Source of the DNA: Chloroflexota bacterium
Lineage (GTDB): Bacteria; Chloroflexota; Dormibacteria; Dormibacterales; Dormibacteraceae
Assembly (NCBI GenBank): GCA_005880315.1
Contig: VBHB01000085.1
Coordinates: forward strand, 1 to 33,460
Length of the DNA stretch: 33,460 nucleotides
Direction of reading: 5' to 3'
The notes under the pieces are model-generated. The model had not been told where the DNA came from, searched no databases, and saw nothing but the letters and a program-made list of their open reading frames with translations. This document shows positions 30,411 through 33,460 of the stretch, one piece after another (the stretch's first letter is position 1; each line of letters opens with the position of its first letter). Made by a program: the position numbers and the translations under genes.

Positions 30411-31270
30411 ATCGGTGGTTTTTCGCCCCACGCTCGCCTTCGGGGTCGAACGGCGGAAACCACACGGACGATGATTCGCCGGTAAAAGAGGCGGACTTCA
30501 TCGTGCTGCCCGCCACCGCCAGCGATTCCTGGCGGACGTGGCTCATGACCGGCATTCGGAAACGGCCGTTCGACCGGCGGCGCGTACGTGGTGACCACAA
30601 AGGTCTGAAGAAAATGTTGGTCGAGGGCACGCCACCGAATGACGGAACGCTGCCCTGGAACGATTTCTCGAGCGCGATGGTCCGCCAATCGGTCGACGAG
30701 GCGCTGAACACGCTGCCGCTCGGCCACAAGCAGGCTGTCAAGCTGGCGTACTTCGGCGGCCTCACCAACGAAGAGATCGCAGCGCACCTGGGCATCGGCG
30801 AAGGCGCGGTCCGGCGGAAGCTGCGTGAGGCGCTGAGGGCGGTGAGCGCCCACGTCGAGATGGGTCGAGCGGCCGCAAGGCGCACGATCTATGCGATCGC
30901 GGGGTGGTTTGCATTTCGCTCCGTCGTCGACACGGTCCGTCGCGGCGTCGAGAGCGCGTCCGACCACGTAGCCGAGGCAGCGGTTGTCGTCGCCTGCGGC
31001 GCCGTGACCGCCGCCGTGTTTGCCGGCCAAGCGCCGTCACCGGCGCAGCTGACCCAGGTCGATCGCGGACGCACCACCGCGGCCGCTCCGGCGGCGCTAC
31101 CCGCGGCGATCGTGCCCGCCCAGAAGATCACAGTTCCGGTGACGATCCCATCTGTGCCGGACCAGATCTCGGTTCCCATCACTCTGCCGGCGCCGCCCGT
31201 GAAGGTCCCGGACACGGTCGGCCTGCCCACGCTTCCGCTCAAGCTCACCCAGCTGGTAAAGCTTCTCTAG
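30404..31270 (+). CDS. Membrane-anchored sigma-70 region 4 protein without region 2
   Basis: The 288-residue protein has a sigma-70 region-4 helix-turn-helix at about 92-150: VDEALNTLPLGHKQAVKLAYFGGLTNEEIAAHLGIGEGAVRRKL. The first 90 residues are polar, with SDSWRTWLMTGIRKRPFDRRR, and show no region 2, so it cannot bind a -10 as a normal ECF sigma. A single hydrophobic segment (about 188-207) is followed by an Ala-rich part and a Pro/Val-rich tail (KITVPVTIPSVPDQISVPITLP). It could be a membrane-bound regulator or a relic of an ECF factor. The first available start is ATG 30404; no earlier in-frame start exists. Its stop shares CTAG with the stop of the convergent glycosyltransferase gene. 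Confidence 0.75.
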   Translation: MLNRWFFAPRSPSGSNGGNHTDDDSPVKEADFIVLPATASDSWRTWLMTGIRKRPFDRRRVRGDHKGLKKMLVEGTPPNDGTLPWNDFSSAMVRQSVDEALNTLPLGHKQAVKLAYFGGLTNEEIAAHLGIGEGAVRRKLREALRAVSAHVEMGRAAARRTIYAIAGWFAFRSVVDTVRRGVESASDHVAEAAVVVACGAVTAAVFAGQAPSPAQLTQVDRGRTTAAAPAALPAAIVPAQKITVPVTIPSVPDQISVPITLPAPPVKVPDTVGLPTLPLKLTQLVKLL

Positions 31271-32760
31271 CTGTTTCGCACGTAGATAGCAACGCCATCT
31301 ACCACCGCCACCAGGCGGTATTTGGTGCCGACGAGGTTCTGCAGCACCGGATAGTTGCGCATTGGATACCCGGCGAAGTCGCTCCAGTTCGCGGCAGCGG
31401 TATCGACGATCATGGCCGGCGGGTTGCGCTCGAGGTCGGCCTGGAGCGCCGGCCACACGTCCGGCGTAGTGTCCCAATTGTTCGGCGGCAGGTGTGACCC
31501 GCGGTCGAAGCCGCGCAGGAAACCGGGAAAACGACTTGCCATGTCGCGATCCGATTCCACATAGAGCGCGGGCCAGTCACCCCACACGAAAACGCGATCG
31601 TTGGGTTTGGTGTGGTTTTTGATGTACGTCGCCACGAGCTCGTGCTTGGCGATCGGTGGGCTCCAGTCGTATGTCAGCGGGTCCGCGACAACGTCGTACG
31701 CGCCCCACCAGAGCGCCGGCGCCGCCACGCCGAGGGCAACCACGGTGGCCACTTCCCGCCGCATCGGGGTGTGCAGGGCATGATCGATCGCAAATGCCGC
31801 CAGCAGCGCCAGGGGCCCCATGACCTGGATGAAGTAGTGCCACGACAGGTGGCCGCCGGCCAGCGAGCCGGCGACCGACGCGACCAGCCAGGCCGTCACG
31901 AGACGGTGGGCAGGCTCGAGTTGCTTCCATCGCGCGGCCCACCCAATCGCCGCCGCCCACAGGACAGCGGTCGCAAGCAAGAAGGGAAGGACGCTGTCTT
32001 GCGCGCGCGACCACACGACCGCCGGCGTCCAGTTCGTGCCGGCGTACTGCGTCAGGATGCCGATCGTCCAGCGCCAGAATCCCGGCAGCGACCCGGTCAG
32101 CGCCAGCAACAGGGCGCTGGCCACCAGGCCGGCTGCGAGGCCGCCCGCAAACAAGAGCAAGGCCCGCACGCGCGTCACCCGCGGCTCGAGATACGCGAGC
32201 GCAAGCGGCAGCAGCAGGACCTGGATGGCGGCGGACTGCCTGAACGCTCCGGCTGCCGCCAGCAGCACCCCCGACCATAGCCATCGTCGCTGGAGCATGA
32301 GCAGCACTGACGCTGTGAGCGGCAGCATCATCAGCACCTCGGTGTTGGCCGCGAGCAGCCGCGGGTTGCCCGCTCCGGTCATGACGCCGTAGAAGATCGC
32401 CGCCAGCAGGCCGGCTCGCGTGGATCCCGCGTGGCGCCCGGCGAAAAAGATGAGAATCGCCGTCGCGACGACTGCGAGGAGCTCGATGGTGTGGATCGCG
32501 CTCATCTGGTATGTCCCGAAGACACGAAATGTCGCCGCATAGACCCAGAAGATGCCGGGCGGCTTGTTGTCCACGCCGCCCCCGGCGTACAGCGGCTCGC
32601 CCATGTTCATTAGGGCGGCAATCGAGGCGTAGATCGCCTCGTCCCCGTCGAGGAGGCGATGGAAGAACGACGGCACATGGGGAAGGACGATCGCGACCGC
32701 GGCAAGCGCCGCGATCGCGATCGGATTCAAGGTCCGGCGGGTGGTTGCGGTCGTGGACAT
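31267..32760 (-). CDS. GT39-type membrane glycosyltransferase (ArnT/PMT-like)
   Basis: The 497-residue protein has roughly ten to twelve membrane helices. After the first helix come the acidic catalytic motif DGDEAIYA (38-45) and VDNKPPGIFW (63-72), hallmarks of polyprenyl-phosphate-sugar-dependent GT39/PMT_2 enzymes. The C-terminal 130 or so residues form a soluble, outward domain with VFVWGDWPALYVESDRD and a VVDGVAIYVRNS end. It would move a sugar from a lipid carrier onto lipid or protein outside the cell. ATG 32760 has a GGCGGGCG-like weak site upstream; AATATAGG lies about 10 bases before. The gene is convergent with the sigma-region-4 gene. Confidence 0.87.
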   Translation of the reverse strand: MSTTATTRRTLNPIAIAALAAVAIVLPHVPSFFHRLLDGDEAIYASIAALMNMGEPLYAGGGVDNKPPGIFWVYAATFRVFGTYQMSAIHTIELLAVVATAILIFFAGRHAGSTRAGLLAAIFYGVMTGAGNPRLLAANTEVLMMLPLTASVLLMLQRRWLWSGVLLAAAGAFRQSAAIQVLLLPLALAYLEPRVTRVRALLLFAGGLAAGLVASALLLALTGSLPGFWRWTIGILTQYAGTNWTPAVVWSRAQDSVLPFLLATAVLWAAAIGWAARWKQLEPAHRLVTAWLVASVAGSLAGGHLSWHYFIQVMGPLALLAAFAIDHALHTPMRREVATVVALGVAAPALWWGAYDVVADPLTYDWSPPIAKHELVATYIKNHTKPNDRVFVWGDWPALYVESDRDMASRFPGFLRGFDRGSHLPPNNWDTTPDVWPALQADLERNPPAMIVDTAAANWSDFAGYPMRNYPVLQNLVGTKYRLVAVVDGVAIYVRNS

Positions 32761-32854
32761 GACGCCCGCCTATATTGCTGTACGGTCGCAACCTGGCCCG
32801 AATCCGCACGCCCCCACGGGGCAAGGAGGCGCCACGCCTTAACACGCACGGCTG

Positions 32855-32903
32855 ACCTCAGGGAACCGGCCACCGCATAATCCAATAGCCCGCCGCCTGA
32901 GGT
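32855..32903. repeat. Inverted repeat covering the helicase ribosome site
   Basis: ACCTCAGG (32855-32862) and CCTGAGGT (32896-32903) are perfect eight-base inverted copies 33 bases apart in the 150-bp gap between the divergent glycosyltransferase and helicase genes. The right arm contains the TGAGGT Shine-Dalgarno of the helicase gene, so folding would mask it. The rest of the gap holds an AATATAGG-like AT-rich spot near 32770 and nothing else recognised. Confidence 0.4.
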
Positions 32904-32910
32904 ACACGCA

Positions 32911-33460
32911 TTGCCAATCGACATCCAGGACATCAACGGCCCCCTCCGCGTGCTCGCCGGGCCGGGCACGGGAAAGACCCGCGCGCTCGTCGACCTGTAT
33001 GAGCAGGCCGTCCTTCGACGCGTGGCCAGGCGCGACCAGATCCTGACGCTGACGTTTTCGACCGGCGCCGCCGACGAGATCGGCCGGCGAATCGACGAAC
33101 GCCTGCAGGATGACTACGGCGAAGCATGGATCTCCACCTTCCACAGCTTCTGCTGGCGCGTGCTGCGCGACCACGCGCCCGACACGCACCGAATGCTCAT
33201 CAACAGCTTTCAGGAATCGATCGTGATGCGGCAGGTGCTGGCCGAGGTCGATCAGGATGTGCTCGGCGCGCTTGTTGGCGTTCGCCGGTCGGACGCGTTC
33301 GCGCGCGACCTGCTGGGGTTTGTTTCGCTCATGAAGCAGAACCTCGTGCATCCGGCCGCGTTCATGCTTGCCACCGAAGCGGGCGGGAGCGATCGGCTGC
33401 GCGCGCTCGCCGCCGCCTACCAGGCCTACCAGGACCGGCTGCGCCGCGCGGGCATGGTCG
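32911..33460 (+). CDS. UvrD/PcrA-family superfamily-1 helicase, N-terminal part (partial at window edge)
   Basis: The frame runs from TTG 32911 to the right edge (183 codons). TTG is the only start between the upstream TAA (32878-32880) and the ATP site, and TGAGGT lies eight bases before it. The Walker A motif is GPGTGKT (17-23), followed by motif Ia, LTFSTGAADEIGRRI (48-62), and TFHSFCWRVLRDHA (77-90), then AAAYQAYQDRLRRAGMV, leading into the expected DYDDL-type motif beyond the edge. These are superfamily-1A helicase signatures. The Q-motif normally seen as LNPEQ is poorly kept (DIQDINGPLRVLAG). A UvrD/PcrA repair helicase or an AddA-like nuclease-helicase are both possible from this part. 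Confidence 0.88.
   Translation, partial: MPIDIQDINGPLRVLAGPGTGKTRALVDLYEQAVLRRVARRDQILTLTFSTGAADEIGRRIDERLQDDYGEAWISTFHSFCWRVLRDHAPDTHRMLINSFQESIVMRQVLAEVDQDVLGALVGVRRSDAFARDLLGFVSLMKQNLVHPAAFMLATEAGGSDRLRALAAAYQAYQDRLRRAGMV

Noticed and set aside
1-33460. Search by eye for CRISPR arrays, tRNA or rRNA genes, integrases, transposases and attachment repeats
   Set aside because: No regularly spaced repeats, tRNA-like or rRNA-like segment, or recombinase gene was recognised, and no intergenic gap exceeds about 150 bases.

Overview
This is a high-GC bacterial window with very compact gene packing. Many genes overlap by four bases at ATGA, GTGA or TTGA, and TTG starts are unusually common. No rRNA, tRNA, CRISPR array, phage or insertion-sequence gene was seen. 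The mix of high GC, TTG/GTG starts, an EtfD-type quinone reductase and soil-type catabolic genes fits a Terrabacteria lineage such as Actinomycetota or Chloroflexota/Dormibacterota. The sequence read by eye cannot resolve this further.

Layout. (1) 1-2152, minus: a corrinoid methyl-transfer module, made of a corrinoid protein, a pterin-dependent methyltransferase and the N-terminus of a RACo-type reductive activator cut by the window edge. (2) 2232-3065, plus: a divergent IclR regulator. (3) 3192-8710, plus: a complete ABC importer (lipoprotein, two permeases, ATPase) coupled to a PPA1498-type metallophosphoesterase. (4) 8774-11402, plus: a MetF-like reductase and formate-tetrahydrofolate ligase. 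(5) 24491-11399, minus: a roughly 13-kb run of nine tightly coupled genes encoding iron-dependent alcohol dehydrogenase, aldehyde dehydrogenase, a nucleotidyltransferase-fold protein, a dimethylglycine/sarcosine dehydrogenase, EtfB, EtfA, an EtfD-like quinone reductase, a second dimethylglycine/sarcosine dehydrogenase and a choline-kinase-like phosphotransferase. (6) 27839-24540, minus: a GntR/FCD regulator, a metallophosphoesterase and an APC permease, ending in a strong hairpin. (7) 27937-33460: general genes, namely an MFS transporter, a CPBP protease, a DsbA-fold protein, a membrane-anchored sigma-region-4 protein, a GT39-type glycosyltransferase and a partial UvrD-like helicase.

How the genes could work together (inference). 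The alcohol and aldehyde dehydrogenases resemble the GbsB/GbsA route from choline to glycine betaine. The two flavoproteins with C-terminal GcvT domains would demethylate dimethylglycine and sarcosine to glycine, passing carbon to tetrahydrofolate and electrons through EtfBA and EtfD to menaquinone. The corrinoid module would move a methyl group from a methylated substrate to tetrahydrofolate. MetF and formate-tetrahydrofolate ligase would then oxidise the one-carbon unit towards formate with ATP gain. The substrate-specific methyltransferase and FolD are not in the window.

The strongest new signal is a 17-bp near-palindrome, GTTGCGCA-nn-G-nn-C-R-A-C, found three times: twice in the corrinoid/IclR divergent promoter and once over the -35 of the MetF/formate-ligase promoter 6.5 kb away. 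It looks like an IclR operator that ties the two one-carbon modules into one regulon.
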